NCBI RefSeq assembly: GCF_004362825.1
Contig: NZ_SNXZ01000013.1
Span: forward strand, 1-50,541
Length of the DNA: 50,541 nucleotides
Origin: Labedaea rhizosphaerae
GTDB lineage: Bacteria > Actinomycetota > Actinomycetes > Mycobacteriales > Pseudonocardiaceae
Direction: 5' to 3'
In this document: in pieces, positions 26,033 to 41,200 of the stretch
Layout: each line of letters starts with the position of its first letter
How positions within the stretch are numbered: position 1 is the first letter of the stretch
The notes under the pieces: model-generated
What the model was told of the DNA's origin: nothing
What the model saw: only the letters and a program-made list of their open reading frames with translations
The model's database searches: none
Position numbers and translations under genes: made by a program

Positions 26033-27343
26033 TCACACCCGGGCGACGGCCACTCGCCGACTCCGTGGCGCCACAAGCAATCCAGCCCCCACCACCAGCA
26101 TCGCCACGCTCAGCCACAGCGAGCCGGACCCGAAGAGCGCGTTCAACCCGCTGATGCTCGGGTCCAGCTGGATGGAATCCAGCACCACCCGCAGCCCCAC
26201 GCCCACCGCCGTCACCATCGGCAGCAAGACGGGCAGCAACGTCGCATCCGCCACCCCGGCCCCGGCGGCCACCGCCGCGGTCACGGCCACGGCGGCCAGC
26301 GCGTAGACCACCCAGGCGCCGACCTCGCTGTCGATCCCGGCCACCGCGAGGTAGGCGATTACCGCGGCCTCCAAGATCACGCCCGCTAAAACCCCAGGCC
26401 GGGGCATCACTGCCCCGACCACCGCCATCACGACGAACGCCGGCACCGCGGCCGCCCACAAGGGCGTCGTCTCGGCGGTCCCGGCCAGGATCAGCACCAG
26501 CAACGGGACCGGTGCCGCCAGCACCAACCCGGCTCCCACCGCGGCCCGCAGCACCGCCATCCCGGCCAGCAAGCACGCTGCCACCGCGCCGGCCAGCACC
26601 AGCAGGCACACCACCATCCCGGCCACCGACTGGTACGTCGTCACCCCGGTGATCGCCACCGTGATCGTCGGCACCACGGGCAGCACCGCGGCCACCCAGG
26701 CCAGCACGACCGTCCGCGGCGGCAAGCCGGGCCCGGCGCTCGCCCGGCCGACCACCACCCCGGCCGCCATCACGAGCAGCGCGAGGACCAGCACCACGAC
26801 CCGCGGTGAGCCCGTCGGCAGCCAGCCGACCAGCAGCGATCCCAGGTACCCCGACGCCGCGGCCATGCCCGCGACGGCGACGCCGGTGCGCCGGCTGCCC
26901 GAGCGCATCAGCTGGCTCGCCGCGCCGAGCACACCGACCAGCACCATCGCCGCGCCGCCGACCAGCAAGGCCACCCAACCGGAGTTCGCCACGAGGTCCG
27001 GCGTCCTGGCCGGCCGGTCCGGGGTCACCACCTCGACGTGAAGCCCTTGCTGCGCAACGGGGTGCACCAGGTACGCCAACGTCACCAGCAGGCCGCCGAA
27101 CACGACGACCAAGGTCCACTGCCGCACCAGCAGCACCGCGAGCCCGGTGCCCACGGCGCCCGCGAGCCCGATCAGCAACTGGCTGCCGGCCACGCGCGGG
27201 TCGTCGAAGCCCACCAGCAGCACGAGGTTCACCGACTGCGGCGCGCCGACGAACGCGAGCACGACGATTCCGGCGACCGCGGCGGCGAGCACCGGTCCGG
27301 GAGCGGGCCGCGCGGTGGGGGAGGGAGCGGTCACCGCGCGCAC
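26033..27343 (-). CDS. Conserved multi-pass membrane protein
   Basis: This is a protein of about 436 residues with roughly 12 hydrophobic helices. One larger loop near residues 100-115 contains VEVVTPDRPARTPD, and the C-terminus ends in a basic tail. The frame stays open far upstream but the upstream part is not hydrophobic and overlaps other genes. GTGs at 27343 and 27334 are both plausible starts and neither has a good ribosome-binding site. Its position after uvrA matches M. tuberculosis Rv1639c, a membrane protein of unknown function. A transport role cannot be inferred. Confidence 0.7.
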   Translation of the reverse strand: MRAVTAPSPTARPAPGPVLAAAVAGIVVLAFVGAPQSVNLVLLVGFDDPRVAGSQLLIGLAGAVGTGLAVLLVRQWTLVVVFGGLLVTLAYLVHPVAQQGLHVEVVTPDRPARTPDLVANSGWVALLVGGAAMVLVGVLGAASQLMRSGSRRTGVAVAGMAAASGYLGSLLVGWLPTGSPRVVVLVLALLVMAAGVVVGRASAGPGLPPRTVVLAWVAAVLPVVPTITVAITGVTTYQSVAGMVVCLLVLAGAVAACLLAGMAVLRAAVGAGLVLAAPVPLLVLILAGTAETTPLWAAAVPAFVVMAVVGAVMPRPGVLAGVILEAAVIAYLAVAGIDSEVGAWVVYALAAVAVTAAVAAGAGVADATLLPVLLPMVTAVGVGLRVVLDSIQLDPSISGLNALFGSGSLWLSVAMLVVGAGLLVAPRSRRVAVARV

Positions 27344-27400
27344 GGTAAGGCAACGATCACCGCGCGCGCAGAGGTGTTGCCGGTCTGTAACCTGGCGAGC

Positions 27401-27865
27401 GTGCCGGTCAACGAGTACCGCTTCCGCAGCGTGTGGTCGATCGCCGCGGCCCCGGGCGCGGTGTTCGACGCGCTCGTCGACCTCGCCGGCTACCCGGCCT
27501 GGTGGCCGGACGTCCGCTCGGTGTCCGAAGTGGACGAGGACACGGCCGCGGTGGTGTGCCAGGCGGTGCTGCCCTACCGGCTGAGGCTGCACATGCGCCG
27601 GGTCGTGCAGGACGCGCCGAACGGCAGGCTTCGCGTCGACCTCACCGGTGACCTGGTCGGATACATCGGCGCCCTGGTCGACACCGACCAGGGCCGCACC
27701 CGGTTGAAGATCGCCCAGGAGGTCGTGGTGACCAGGCCGCTGCTGCGCCTGATGGGACCGGTCGCCCGCCCGCTGTTCGTCGCCAACCACGGTGCGATGA
27801 TGTGGCGCGGCCAGCGTGGCCTGCGCAAACACCTGGCGGCCGCGGCCCGGCCGGCCCCGGAATAG
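27401..27865 (+). CDS. SRPBCC (polyketide cyclase-like) protein
   Basis: This is a 154-residue START/SRPBCC-fold protein. YRFRSVWSIAAAPGAVFDAL (residues 6-25) followed by YPAWWPDVRSV (31-41) is the standard opening of this family, which has a deep hydrophobic ligand pocket. The GTG at 27401 lies only a few bases after a TGTAAC that could be its -10, so a leaderless start is possible. It is divergent from the membrane protein gene. Ligand is unknown. Confidence 0.82.
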   Translation: MPVNEYRFRSVWSIAAAPGAVFDALVDLAGYPAWWPDVRSVSEVDEDTAAVVCQAVLPYRLRLHMRRVVQDAPNGRLRVDLTGDLVGYIGALVDTDQGRTRLKIAQEVVVTRPLLRLMGPVARPLFVANHGAMMWRGQRGLRKHLAAAARPAPE

Positions 27866-27893
27866 CCGGCGATTCGGGCGCGTTCCACTCTCT

Positions 27894-28186
27894 GTTACCC
27901 TGTAACGCGCGACCAGCCCCCTGTTGCTGCGGGGGCGGCAAGTGGAGCCCCCGCTCCCACCCACGTCACCCCGGTGACCAGGGTTCCGGTCCCTCGGCAA
28001 AGCGCCCCGTGCGCGGCGCCGGGGCGTCGCGGCGCACGTTGCGCCGTCGACCGGTTTGGTGTGGGCCCCGTACGCCGGAAGGCGACGGGGCCGTAGTGCG
28101 TTACGGGGCTGGCACAGCCGCCGCCGCTTCGGCAGAGGTGGTGGCGTAGGCAGCACGTGCAGCAAACCTCGGATGGAGGAGGCCCC
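27894..28186 (+). promoter_or_regulatory. Promoter region and structured leader of infC
   Basis: A GTTAC-CCT-GTAAC palindrome (27894-27906) contains TACCCT, a possible -10. The following 280 bases hold no gene but fold strongly. An 8-base stem pairs 27929-27936 with 27947-27954. A 7-base stem pairs 28003-28009 with 28020-28026. A 12-base-pair hairpin at 28064-28092 has one bulged A and a GGAA tetraloop. The length and structure suggest control by attenuation or by IF3 or ribosomal protein L20 binding, as known for other infC-rpmI-rplT operons (inference). Confidence 0.55.
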
Positions 28187-28753
28187 ATCAGCACGGAGAC
28201 ACGCATCAACGACCGCATCCGCGTGCCTGAGGTCCGGCTTGTCGGACCGAATGGCGAGCAGGTCGGGATCGTCCGCATAGAGGACGCCCTCAGGCTTGCC
28301 GTGGAAGCGGACCTGGACCTCGTGGAGGTCGCCCCGCAGGCGCGCCCGCCGGTCTGCAAGCTCATGGACTACGGCAAGTTCAAGTACGAGAGCGACCAGA
28401 AGGCTCGCGAGTCGCGCCGCAACCAGCACCTGACCGTGATCAAGGAGCAGAAGCTCCGGCCGAAGATCGACCCGCACGACTACGAGACGAAGAAGGGGCA
28501 CGTCAGCCGCTTCCTCAAGGCGGGCAACAAGGTCAAGGTCACCATCATGTTCCGTGGCCGCGAGCAGTCGCGCCCGGAGCTCGGCTTCCGGCTGTTGCAG
28601 CGACTGGCCGAGGACGTGACCGAGCTCGGTTACGTCGAGTCGTCGCCGAAGCAGGACGGCCGCAACATGATCATGGTGCTGGCACCGCACAAGCAAGTGA
28701 AGCCCACCAAGGGCAAGCCGGCCGGCGATGACGTGCCGGCCGAAGAAGAGTGA
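28187..28753 (+). CDS. infC: Translation initiation factor IF-3 (AUC start)
   Basis: This 188-residue IF-3 binds the 30S subunit, prevents premature 50S joining and checks start-codon pairing. The N-domain begins [19 protein letters not shown], the linker is rich in Lys and Arg, and the C-domain includes [17 protein letters not shown]. No ATG, GTG or TTG fits the conserved N-terminus. GGAGGAGG (28175-28182) sits just before an ATC at 28187, which I take as start. Non-standard infC starts (AUU in E. coli) allow IF-3 to repress its own synthesis. It is first in the infC-rpmI-rplT operon. Confidence 0.93.
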   Translation: MSTETRINDRIRVPEVRLVGPNGEQVGIVRIEDALRLAVEADLDLVEVAPQARPPVCKLMDYGKFKYESDQKARESRRNQHLTVIKEQKLRPKIDPHDYETKKGHVSRFLKAGNKVKVTIMFRGREQSRPELGFRLLQRLAEDVTELGYVESSPKQDGRNMIMVLAPHKQVKPTKGKPAGDDVPAEEE

Positions 28754-28767
28754 CGGACGAGGACGAG

Positions 28768-28962
28768 ATGCCGAAGAACAAGACCCACAAGGGCACCGCC
28801 AAGCGCGTCAGGGTCACCGGTAAGGGCAAGCTGCGCCGGCAGATGACCGGGCGCCGCCACCGCCTCGAGGTCAAGCCGAGCTCGCTGACCCGCCGGTTGG
28901 AGGGCACCACCGAGGTGGCCGCTCCCGACGTCAAGCGCTTGAAGCGCCTGCTGGGCCGCTGA
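28768..28962 (+). CDS. rpmI: 50S ribosomal protein L35
   Basis: This is a 64-residue, highly basic L35 with the standard N-terminus [13 protein letters not shown] and C-terminal KRLKRLLGR. The ATG at 28768 is chosen because it matches the family exactly. A GTG at 28750 overlapping the infC stop would add six acidic residues, but GAGGACGAG just before the ATG serves as ribosome-binding site. Lies between infC and rplT. Confidence 0.96.
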   Translation: MPKNKTHKGTAKRVRVTGKGKLRRQMTGRRHRLEVKPSSLTRRLEGTTEVAAPDVKRLKRLLGR

Positions 28963-29030
28963 GCCTCGCACTCAGTTTTCTCTGACCACACCGGGCGGTC
29001 CGCCGCCCGCTAGATCGACAGGACGGACCA

Positions 29031-29423
29031 GTGGCACGCGTCAAGCGGGCAGTCAACGCCCAGAAGAAGCGCCGCTCCACCCTCGAACTGGCCAGCGGCT
29101 ACCGCGGTCAGCGCTCGCGGCTGTACCGCAAGGCCAAGGAGCAGATGCTCCACTCGCTCAACTACGCCTACCGGGACCGTCGCGCCCGCAAGGGTGACTT
29201 CCGCCAGCTGTGGATCACCCGCATCAACGCGGCCGCTCGCCAGAACGGCATCACGTACAACCGGTTCATCCAGGGCCTGCGTGTCGCGGGTGTCGAGGTG
29301 GACCGCAAGATCCTCGCTGAGCTCGCCGTGAGCGACCCGGCCGCGTTCACCGCGCTGGCCGAGGTGGCCAAGGCGAACGCCGACGCCCAGGGCGAATCGG
29401 CGCGCGGCGAGGCGGCTTCCTGA
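29031..29423 (+). CDS. rplT: 50S ribosomal protein L20
   Basis: This is a 130-residue L20, an early 23S rRNA-binding assembly protein. [18 protein letters not shown] and [15 protein letters not shown] are typical. The C-terminus extends about ten residues beyond the usual 117-120 with an Ala/Glu-rich tail. Start is GTG. Its stop overlaps the apparent CTG start of the methyltransferase gene (CTGA at 29420-29423). Confidence 0.96.
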   Translation: MARVKRAVNAQKKRRSTLELASGYRGQRSRLYRKAKEQMLHSLNYAYRDRRARKGDFRQLWITRINAAARQNGITYNRFIQGLRVAGVEVDRKILAELAVSDPAAFTALAEVAKANADAQGESARGEAAS

Positions 29424-30241
29424 GCAAGCACACCCGACCCGGGGTCGATCCGTTCACCGAGCGGACGCCCCGGGTCGCTGCTGCCCGGCACCTGACGCGG
29501 CGTGCGGGCCGGGACAAGGCAGGCCGGTTTCTCGCCGAGGGCGCCCAGGCGGCGCGTGAGGCGTTGCGGTTCGGCCGGGTGCACGAGTTGTTCGTCACCG
29601 TGGCGGCCGCGGAACGGAACCCGGAACTCGTGGCCGACGCCGAGGACCGCGGTGTCCCGGTCTCGGTGATCACCGACAAGGCCGCCGCCGGGCTCTCCGA
29701 GACGGTGACGCCGCAGGGTGTTGTCGCCGTCTGCGACCTGCTCGACCAGCCGCTGGCCACCGCGCTGGACGGCACGCCCCGCTTGGTGGCCGTCCTGGTC
29801 GGCGTGACCGACCCCGGCAACGCGGGCACCGTGACCAGGGTCGCCGACGCCGCCGGGGCCGACGCCGTCCTCTTCGCCGGTGACACCGTCGACCCGCACA
29901 ACGGCAAGGCCGTGCGCGCATCGACCGGCAGCCTGTTCCACCTTCCGATCGCACGAGACCGATCGGTCGAGGCGGTGCTGGACGCGTGCCGTGCGGCGGG
30001 GTTGCGACTAATCGCCGCCGATGGGTACGCGCCCGTCGATCTCGACGAGGCCGAGGACGAACTGGTCCGGCCGACCGCCTGGGTGTTCGGCTCGGAGGCG
30101 CACGGCTTGCCCGATGCCGTGCTGGCCGCGACCGACGCCGTCATGCGCGTTCCCTTGTACGGCAGGGCCGAGAGCCTGAACCTGGCGACGGCCGCCGCCG
30201 TGTGCCTCTACGCGAGCGCGCGGGTGCAACGCCGCCGGTAG
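29420..30241 (+). CDS. SpoU/TrmH-type RNA 2'-O-methyltransferase (CUG start)
   Basis: This SPOUT-fold methyltransferase modifies a ribose in rRNA or tRNA, and is equivalent to the tsnR-like gene in mycobacteria. The three SPOUT motifs are clear: [29 protein letters not shown], and [20 protein letters not shown] near the C-terminus. The N-terminal substrate-binding domain ([17 protein letters not shown]) lies upstream of every ATG, GTG or TTG in frame. The best start is CTG at 29420, overlapping the rplT stop with GAGGCGG 4 bases before it, giving 273 residues. An internal TTG at 29564 would cut off the conserved N-terminus. Confidence 0.88.
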   Translation: MSKHTRPGVDPFTERTPRVAAARHLTRRAGRDKAGRFLAEGAQAAREALRFGRVHELFVTVAAAERNPELVADAEDRGVPVSVITDKAAAGLSETVTPQGVVAVCDLLDQPLATALDGTPRLVAVLVGVTDPGNAGTVTRVADAAGADAVLFAGDTVDPHNGKAVRASTGSLFHLPIARDRSVEAVLDACRAAGLRLIAADGYAPVDLDEAEDELVRPTAWVFGSEAHGLPDAVLAATDAVMRVPLYGRAESLNLATAAAVCLYASARVQRRR

Positions 30242-30306
30242 CCGCCGGTGCACGAACGACCGCTGTGTCCCGCGGTGCCCGGTCTCCGCTACCGGCAACG
30301 CGGTGA

Positions 30307-34004
<3,698 letters not shown>

Positions 34005-34013
34005 GCCTTCGGG

Positions 34014-34721
34014 CTAGAGGTGTTTCGTCGCTTCCCGCACCGACAACGGCGACAGGTCGGGGTGGGAGGCGACGAAGGCGCGGACCCAGTCCGGGTCGAT
34101 GCGGGCGTGCTGGCGCAGGGCCCAGCCGATGGCCTTGCGGATGAAGAAGTCCTTGTCACCGATGCCCGCCTCCAGGCACTCGGCCAGCAGTGGGACGTCG
34201 GTGCGTTCCTTGGCGGCGAGCTGGCAGATGATCGACGTACGACGACGCCAGAGGTCGGGATCACGGGACCACGCACGCATCACCGGCGCGATCTCCTCGG
34301 GGAAGGCCAGCAGCAGCGGCCCGATCCGGCGGGACGCGATCTCGTCGACGTGGTCCCACCACGCACCGGTCACGATCATGTGCTCGTAGAGCGGCACCAG
34401 GTCCGGGCGCTGCCAGTCGCGGTAGGCGCGGTAGGCGCGGTAGCCGGTCAGGTCGACGGCCAGGTAGCGCTCCTCGCGGAATTCGGCCTCGTCCCAGAGC
34501 ATCCGCGCGGTCGCGACCAGCGCTTGCGGTGAGGGCAGCGGGAAGTCCGCGAACACGTTGCGCGCGATGACCGCGCGCTCCGGCTTGGCCACACCGCGGA
34601 ATGGCATGTCCGAACGCATGTAGCGCTGCATGTCCGGCGCCTTCGCCGGATCGGCCGCTTCGGCGAGGCTGCTCCGAGCGGCGGCGATCAACGCTCGGTC
34701 GCCGCAGGCGTCATCCTCCAC
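34014..34721 (-). CDS. DNA alkylation repair protein (AlkD-like)
   Basis: This is a 235-residue HEAT-repeat protein of the AlkC/AlkD group, helix-rich without signal or membrane segment. Typical stretches are YMRSDMPFRGVAKPERA (about 33-49), YEHMIVTGAWWDHVDEIA and KDFFIRKAIGWALRQHA; the last two contain the Trp/Asp residues of the AlkD base-excision site. It removes bulky or positively charged alkylated purines without base flipping. The GTG at 34721 has GGAGAG 6 bases upstream; the frame is open further upstream but non-homologous. Confidence 0.85.
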   Translation of the reverse strand: MEDDACGDRALIAAARSSLAEAADPAKAPDMQRYMRSDMPFRGVAKPERAVIARNVFADFPLPSPQALVATARMLWDEAEFREERYLAVDLTGYRAYRAYRDWQRPDLVPLYEHMIVTGAWWDHVDEIASRRIGPLLLAFPEEIAPVMRAWSRDPDLWRRRTSIICQLAAKERTDVPLLAECLEAGIGDKDFFIRKAIGWALRQHARIDPDWVRAFVASHPDLSPLSVREATKHL

Positions 34722-34862
34722 CGCGACTCTCCGTCTGTGTTCGTCGTGCCGGATGGTCCATCCGGGACCGACCTTAGGGCACCGAGGTTCGCTCGATGGT
34801 GCCATTTTCTTTCGTCGCAAGGACTAGCAGAGTCGGTGGGGCCGAGCTACGAAGGGGACGAC

Positions 34863-36446
34863 GTGAAGAAGCTGGTGTCCGCGGCCGTCGCGACGATCAT
34901 GACGGTCGCCGTGCTGGCGGCCCCGTCGGCGGCGGCCGCACCCGCACCCGTCCGGTCGGCCATCCAGTGGGGGCCGTGCGCCTCGCGGACGCTGACGCAG
35001 GCGGGCGCCCAGTGCGCGATGGTGTCCGTGCCGCTGGACTACCGCCACCCCGACGGCGCACGGATCAAGCTCGCCGTGTCCCGGGTGAAGCACACGGTGC
35101 CGGACTCGAAATACCAGGGCGTCATGCTGGTCAATCCCGGCGGCCCGGGCTCACCCGGGCTGGAGCTGTCGGTGCTCGGCCAGTACGTGCCGAATGGCGC
35201 CGGCGCAGCGTACGACTGGATCGGCTTCGACCCGCGTGGCGTCGGCTCCAGCGTGCCCGCGTTGACCTGCGATCCCGACTACTTCGGCTTCGACCGGCCG
35301 TACTACGTGCCGATCGGCCCTCGGCTCGAGTGGACCTGGCGGACCCGCGCGGCAGGCTACGCGCACGACTGCAAGCGCAACGGCGAACTCCTGCACCACA
35401 TGCGGACCACGGATTCGGTGCAGGACATGGAATCCCTGCGCACCCTGCTGGGCGCGAACCAGCTCAGCTACTACGGGTTCTCTTACGGCACCTACCTCGG
35501 CCAGGTCTACGCGACCCTGCACCCCGACCGGGTGCACCGCATGGTGCTCGACGGCAACGTCGACCCGAAGGACGTCTGGTACCAGGCGAACCTCAACCAG
35601 GACCCGGCCATGGAACGCAACATCGAGATCTACTTCGACTGGATCGCCAAGCATGACGCCGTCTACCACCTCGGCACCCGCGGCTGGCAGGTCGAGCACC
35701 GGTTCTACGCGACGCAGGAGAAGCTGATCCACCACCCGGCAGGCGGCCTGGTGGGGCCGGACGAGCTGACCGAGGTGTTCGTCGCCGCGGCGTACTACGT
35801 CTTCGGCTGGGAAGACATCGCCGAAGCGTTCTCCGCCTATGTGAACCACGGCGACTGGAAGCCGTTGCGGGACTTGTACGCCGGGGTGAACCCGCAAGGC
35901 GAGGACAACTCCTACGCCGTCTACAGCGCCACGCAGTGCTCGGACGCGCCGTGGCCGACCAACTGGCACCGATGGCGGCTGGACAACTGGTGGACCTTCT
36001 TCCACGCGCCGTTCGAGACGTGGGGCAACGCCTGGTACAACGCCCCGTGCGCCTCCTGGCCTGTGCGGCCGGGAGAACCGGTGCGGGTCGACGGCAGCAA
36101 GGCGCCCGGCATCCTGTTGATCAGCGAGACGTTCGACGCGGCGACCCCGTTCGCGGGCAGCCTCGAAGTGCGCACCCTGTTCCCGAAGTCGACCCTGGTC
36201 GAAGGCGTCGACGGCACCACCCACGCCGGCTCGTTGTTCGGCGACGCCTGCGTGGACAACGCGATCGCCGACTACCTGGCCACCGGAGCGCAGCCGGATC
36301 GCCAGCGGGGCCGCGGTTCGGACAAGAAGTGCGCGCCGCTGCGGCAACCGGATCCGACCGCGCTCACTCCGAGGTCGGCGAACGGCACCCCGGTGATGAG
36401 CCCGCAACTGCGCAAGCAGCTGTTCGGCATGGGCGGACACCCGTGA
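34863..36446 (+). CDS. Secreted alpha/beta hydrolase (tripeptidyl aminopeptidase-like)
   Basis: This is a 527-residue exported hydrolase of peptidase family S33 (SlpD/TAP-like). The GTG at 34863 is chosen because it begins a normal signal peptide (KKLVSAAVATIMTVAVLAA, cleavage near residue 24). The catalytic Ser lies in GFSYGTYLG (about 205), the Asp in ISETFDAATPF, and the His in DGTTHAGS. The oxyanion region VNPGGPGSPG is conserved. It should cleave N-terminal peptides from extracellular proteins or hydrolyse related amides. AAGGGG precedes the start. Monocistronic. Confidence 0.88.
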   Translation: MKKLVSAAVATIMTVAVLAAPSAAAAPAPVRSAIQWGPCASRTLTQAGAQCAMVSVPLDYRHPDGARIKLAVSRVKHTVPDSKYQGVMLVNPGGPGSPGLELSVLGQYVPNGAGAAYDWIGFDPRGVGSSVPALTCDPDYFGFDRPYYVPIGPRLEWTWRTRAAGYAHDCKRNGELLHHMRTTDSVQDMESLRTLLGANQLSYYGFSYGTYLGQVYATLHPDRVHRMVLDGNVDPKDVWYQANLNQDPAMERNIEIYFDWIAKHDAVYHLGTRGWQVEHRFYATQEKLIHHPAGGLVGPDELTEVFVAAAYYVFGWEDIAEAFSAYVNHGDWKPLRDLYAGVNPQGEDNSYAVYSATQCSDAPWPTNWHRWRLDNWWTFFHAPFETWGNAWYNAPCASWPVRPGEPVRVDGSKAPGILLISETFDAATPFAGSLEVRTLFPKSTLVEGVDGTTHAGSLFGDACVDNAIADYLATGAQPDRQRGRGSDKKCAPLRQPDPTALTPRSANGTPVMSPQLRKQLFGMGGHP

Positions 36447-36468
36447 GGTCGAGGGATACCGCTGCCGG

Positions 36469-36921
36469 TCAGTGCCCGCAGTGGCCGTCGGCCGGCTGCT
36501 CGCGGTAGAGCCGAAGCGCGCCGTCCACCAGGGTGACGGTGGGCAGCGCGCCGATCTCCGCCAGTGGGAACCACTGGGCCGTGTCGGTGCTGCCGCCCAC
36601 CTCGTCACGCAGCTCGCCGCCGGTGATCCGTCCCGTGTAGACGATCCGGATACCGTGCCACAGCACCGAATTGCCATCTGAACGGTTGCGTTCCTGCACG
36701 GTGCTGTCCACACCGAGCAGCCGATCGATCACCACGGTGTGCCCGGTTTCCTCGTGGAACTCGCGGATAGCCGTGTCGTAGGGATCCTCGCCCGGGTCGA
36801 CGCCACCGCCCGGCAACGTCCATTCGGCCAGGCCGCTGTTGTTGATCAGCCGCACGAGCAACACGCGTTCGTCCTCGACGCAGACCACATAGGCACCGAT
36901 GCGGTGCGTCCAAGTCGTCAT
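36469..36921 (-). CDS. NUDIX hydrolase
   Basis: This is a 150-residue NUDIX protein. The Nudix box runs from GGVDPGEDPYDTA into IREFHEETGH (about residues 38-60) and matches GX5EX7REUXEEXGU. It hydrolyses a nucleoside diphosphate linked to another moiety; substrate is unknown. The ATG overlaps the stop of the acetyltransferase gene by four bases, so the two are coupled. It is the last gene of a three-gene minus-strand set. Confidence 0.87.
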   Translation of the reverse strand: MTTWTHRIGAYVVCVEDERVLLVRLINNSGLAEWTLPGGGVDPGEDPYDTAIREFHEETGHTVVIDRLLGVDSTVQERNRSDGNSVLWHGIRIVYTGRITGGELRDEVGGSTDTAQWFPLAEIGALPTVTLVDGALRLYREQPADGHCGH

Positions 36922-37484
36922 TCGGCGATCCGGACGTGGACGTGCATGTCGTGCCATCCGTCGGGGTGCAGCACGGAGCTCCGTTCCGTTGACTCCAAGG
37001 GGAAACCGGCCTTCTCCGCGACCCGGCACGACGCCACGTTGGCCACCGAGTGCACGATCGTCAGGCGGTGCAGGCCGAGCGCCAGCGCCCACTCGGTCAC
37101 CGCTGTCACGGCACGCGCGGCGACATTGCGGCCACGCCCGGCTTTCGTCACCCAGTAAGCGAATTCGCCGCTGCCCTCGAAAAGCCCGATCGTGCGCAAC
37201 CCCGCCCGGCCGACCACCTCGCCATCGGCTTCCACGGCCCAGAGTGCGCCACGCTCGTCCAACCAGCGCAGGTGGGCGTCCTCGATCCAGACGGCGACCT
37301 CGGTCTCGTCCACGGTGCGCGCATGCCATTGCTGGATGTCGGGATCGCGGTAGGCGGCGACCACGGCGGGGGCGTCCTCGGGCTGCCACGGGCGCAGCGT
37401 CAGTTCGTCGACGTGCAAGGTGGGCTGGCCGCCCATGCGGCGCAGGGTTCCGGCGGGGACCACTGGTTCGATCAATGAGGGCAC
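36918..37484 (-). CDS. GNAT-family N-acetyltransferase
   Basis: This is a 188-residue RimJ/RimL-like acetyltransferase. LTLRPWQPEDAPAVVAAYRD (about 28-47) and FAYWVTKAGRGRNVAARAV (about 108-126) hold the substrate and acetyl-CoA sites. The GTG start follows TGAGGT and lies 4 bases from the stop of the upstream kinase-like gene; its own stop overlaps the NUDIX start. Substrate is unknown. Confidence 0.85.
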   Translation of the reverse strand: MPSLIEPVVPAGTLRRMGGQPTLHVDELTLRPWQPEDAPAVVAAYRDPDIQQWHARTVDETEVAVWIEDAHLRWLDERGALWAVEADGEVVGRAGLRTIGLFEGSGEFAYWVTKAGRGRNVAARAVTAVTEWALALGLHRLTIVHSVANVASCRVAEKAGFPLESTERSSVLHPDGWHDMHVHVRIAE

Positions 37485-37488
37485 GACC

Positions 37489-38403
37489 TCAGTCTGACGT
37501 GATCGCCTCGATCCTGTCCGCTGTTTTGCCGCACAACGCGGCGATGGCGGGCAGCGGGTCGGTGAAGCCGGCCACCACGCGCAGCCGGTGGACCAGCCGT
37601 TGCCGTGCGGTTTCCGGTCCCCAGGACCAGTCCTCGGTGAGCAACCGCGCGAACTGGTCGCGCTGGCCCCGCAGCCGGCGTTGCACCAGCATGTCGCCGC
37701 GGATCAGCCAGCCGACGCAGTGCTCGCGCAAGGTGTCCGTGCGAATCCCGCGAACGCCGAGGTACGCCGCCTCCGCCTCGGCGATCTCGGTCTCGGTCAG
37801 CCGGTACGGCACGCCGCACGTCGGGAACCCGATGCGCAGGTAGGCCAGCTCGGCCAGCCCGCAACCGGCGCCGGCCTGCTCGAAGTCGACGAACCGCACC
37901 CCGGCCGCGCCGACCAGCACGTTGCCCAGGCACGGGTCGCCGTGCACCAGGTTCTCCGCGGGTTCGGCGGCCAGCACGTCCAGCACCTGGCCGAACTCCG
38001 CCTCGGCCGCCCGGTCTGCGGGTGCGCCGAGCGTGTGGCACAGGCGCAGGAACGCGTCGAGGTCCGTGGCCGACGGCCCGGTCACGCCGGGCAGCCCGGC
38101 CGGTGGCACGGCGTGCAGCCGGGCGAGCGCCTCCGCCCACTCCGGCCAGGGTGGCATGCCGTCGGTGACGTCGACGTACTCCATGATCAGCAGGTTGCGC
38201 TGGCTGTCCGCCTTGAGCACCGCGGGCACGAGGTCCCGTCCCGCCGCCGCGGTGAGCGCGGTCAGCTCCCGCCGGAAGCGCGCCCCGGCATGGGCGCCGA
38301 TCAGTTGCTTGGCCACGGCGCGCGTGCCGTGGAAGCGGATCCGGCGCACCCGTGATCCGGGGCTCGAGTAGAGCCGCCTGCGGGGGAACGGGAGCGAGAC
38401 CAT
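37489..38403 (-). CDS. Aminoglycoside phosphotransferase-like kinase
   Basis: This is a 304-residue APH/choline-kinase-fold protein. The catalytic loop LVHGDPCLGNVLVG (about 155-168) and the metal-binding FVDFEQAG (about 173-180) are intact; IMEYVDV is the hinge between lobes. Substrates of such kinases range from aminoglycosides to sugars and amino-alcohols. The ATG at 38403 is preferred; ATGs further upstream would run into the leader of the divergent gene. First gene of the kinase, acetyltransferase and NUDIX set. Confidence 0.8.
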   Translation of the reverse strand: MVSLPFPRRRLYSSPGSRVRRIRFHGTRAVAKQLIGAHAGARFRRELTALTAAAGRDLVPAVLKADSQRNLLIMEYVDVTDGMPPWPEWAEALARLHAVPPAGLPGVTGPSATDLDAFLRLCHTLGAPADRAAEAEFGQVLDVLAAEPAENLVHGDPCLGNVLVGAAGVRFVDFEQAGAGCGLAELAYLRIGFPTCGVPYRLTETEIAEAEAAYLGVRGIRTDTLREHCVGWLIRGDMLVQRRLRGQRDQFARLLTEDWSWGPETARQRLVHRLRVVAGFTDPLPAIAALCGKTADRIEAITSD

Positions 38404-38465
38404 GGGCTCATTGTCGGTGCCCGTCCCTACCATCGGCGAACCGATTCCCGCAGGAAGGAGACGTT

Positions 38466-38954
38466 GTGACCACGTCATGGGCGGCGTTCGCCGAGGCGGC
38501 CCCGCGAATTGCCGAGGTGTTCGCACGCAGGCACGCGGCGGCGCACAACCTCTGCATGCTGGGAACGCTGCGTGCGGACGGATACCCGAGGATCAGCCCG
38601 ATGGAGCCGCGCCTGTTCGAGGACCGGCTCTGCCTGGTGGGCATGCCGGGCACCCGGAAGTTCCGCGACCTCGCCCGCGATCCGCGGTTCAGCCTGCACA
38701 CCGCGACGGTCGATCCCCAGGTCACGGAGGGCGACGCGAAACTCTGGGGCGTGGTGGCGGACCTGCGGGACGAGGAGTTCCACCAGCGGTTCGCCCAGCG
38801 GGTGTTCGAGGAGATCGGCCTCGACCTGCGTGGCCGGAAGTTCTCCGAGTTCTACGTGGCGGACATCCGTGGAGCTTCGTCCGTGCGGGTCGTCGACGGA
38901 GTGGAGGTCACCTCCTGGCGCGACGGCGAGGCCGAGCGTGTCGTGCGCAAGTGA
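38466..38954 (+). CDS. Pyridoxamine 5'-phosphate oxidase-like flavoprotein
   Basis: This is a 162-residue split-barrel protein of the PNPOx/F420 reductase-like superfamily. LCMLGTLRADGYPRISPME (about 29-47) and the GTRKFRDLARDPRFSLHT segment (about 62-79) are typical of the FMN- or F420-binding barrel. The reaction is unknown. The GTG start has AGGAAGGAG about 8 bases upstream. It is divergent from the kinase gene and lies 51 bases before argC. Confidence 0.83.
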   Translation: MTTSWAAFAEAAPRIAEVFARRHAAAHNLCMLGTLRADGYPRISPMEPRLFEDRLCLVGMPGTRKFRDLARDPRFSLHTATVDPQVTEGDAKLWGVVADLRDEEFHQRFAQRVFEEIGLDLRGRKFSEFYVADIRGASSVRVVDGVEVTSWRDGEAERVVRK

Positions 38955-38969
38955 GGTCGAGCACGTCGG

Positions 38970-41196
<2,227 letters not shown>

Positions 41197-41200
<4 letters not shown>

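Noticed and set aside
26033-28696. 887-codon minus-strand frame covering infC and the SRPBCC gene
   Set aside because: Only its C-terminal half is a plausible membrane protein. The rest is antisense to infC and the SRPBCC gene and is non-hydrophobic.
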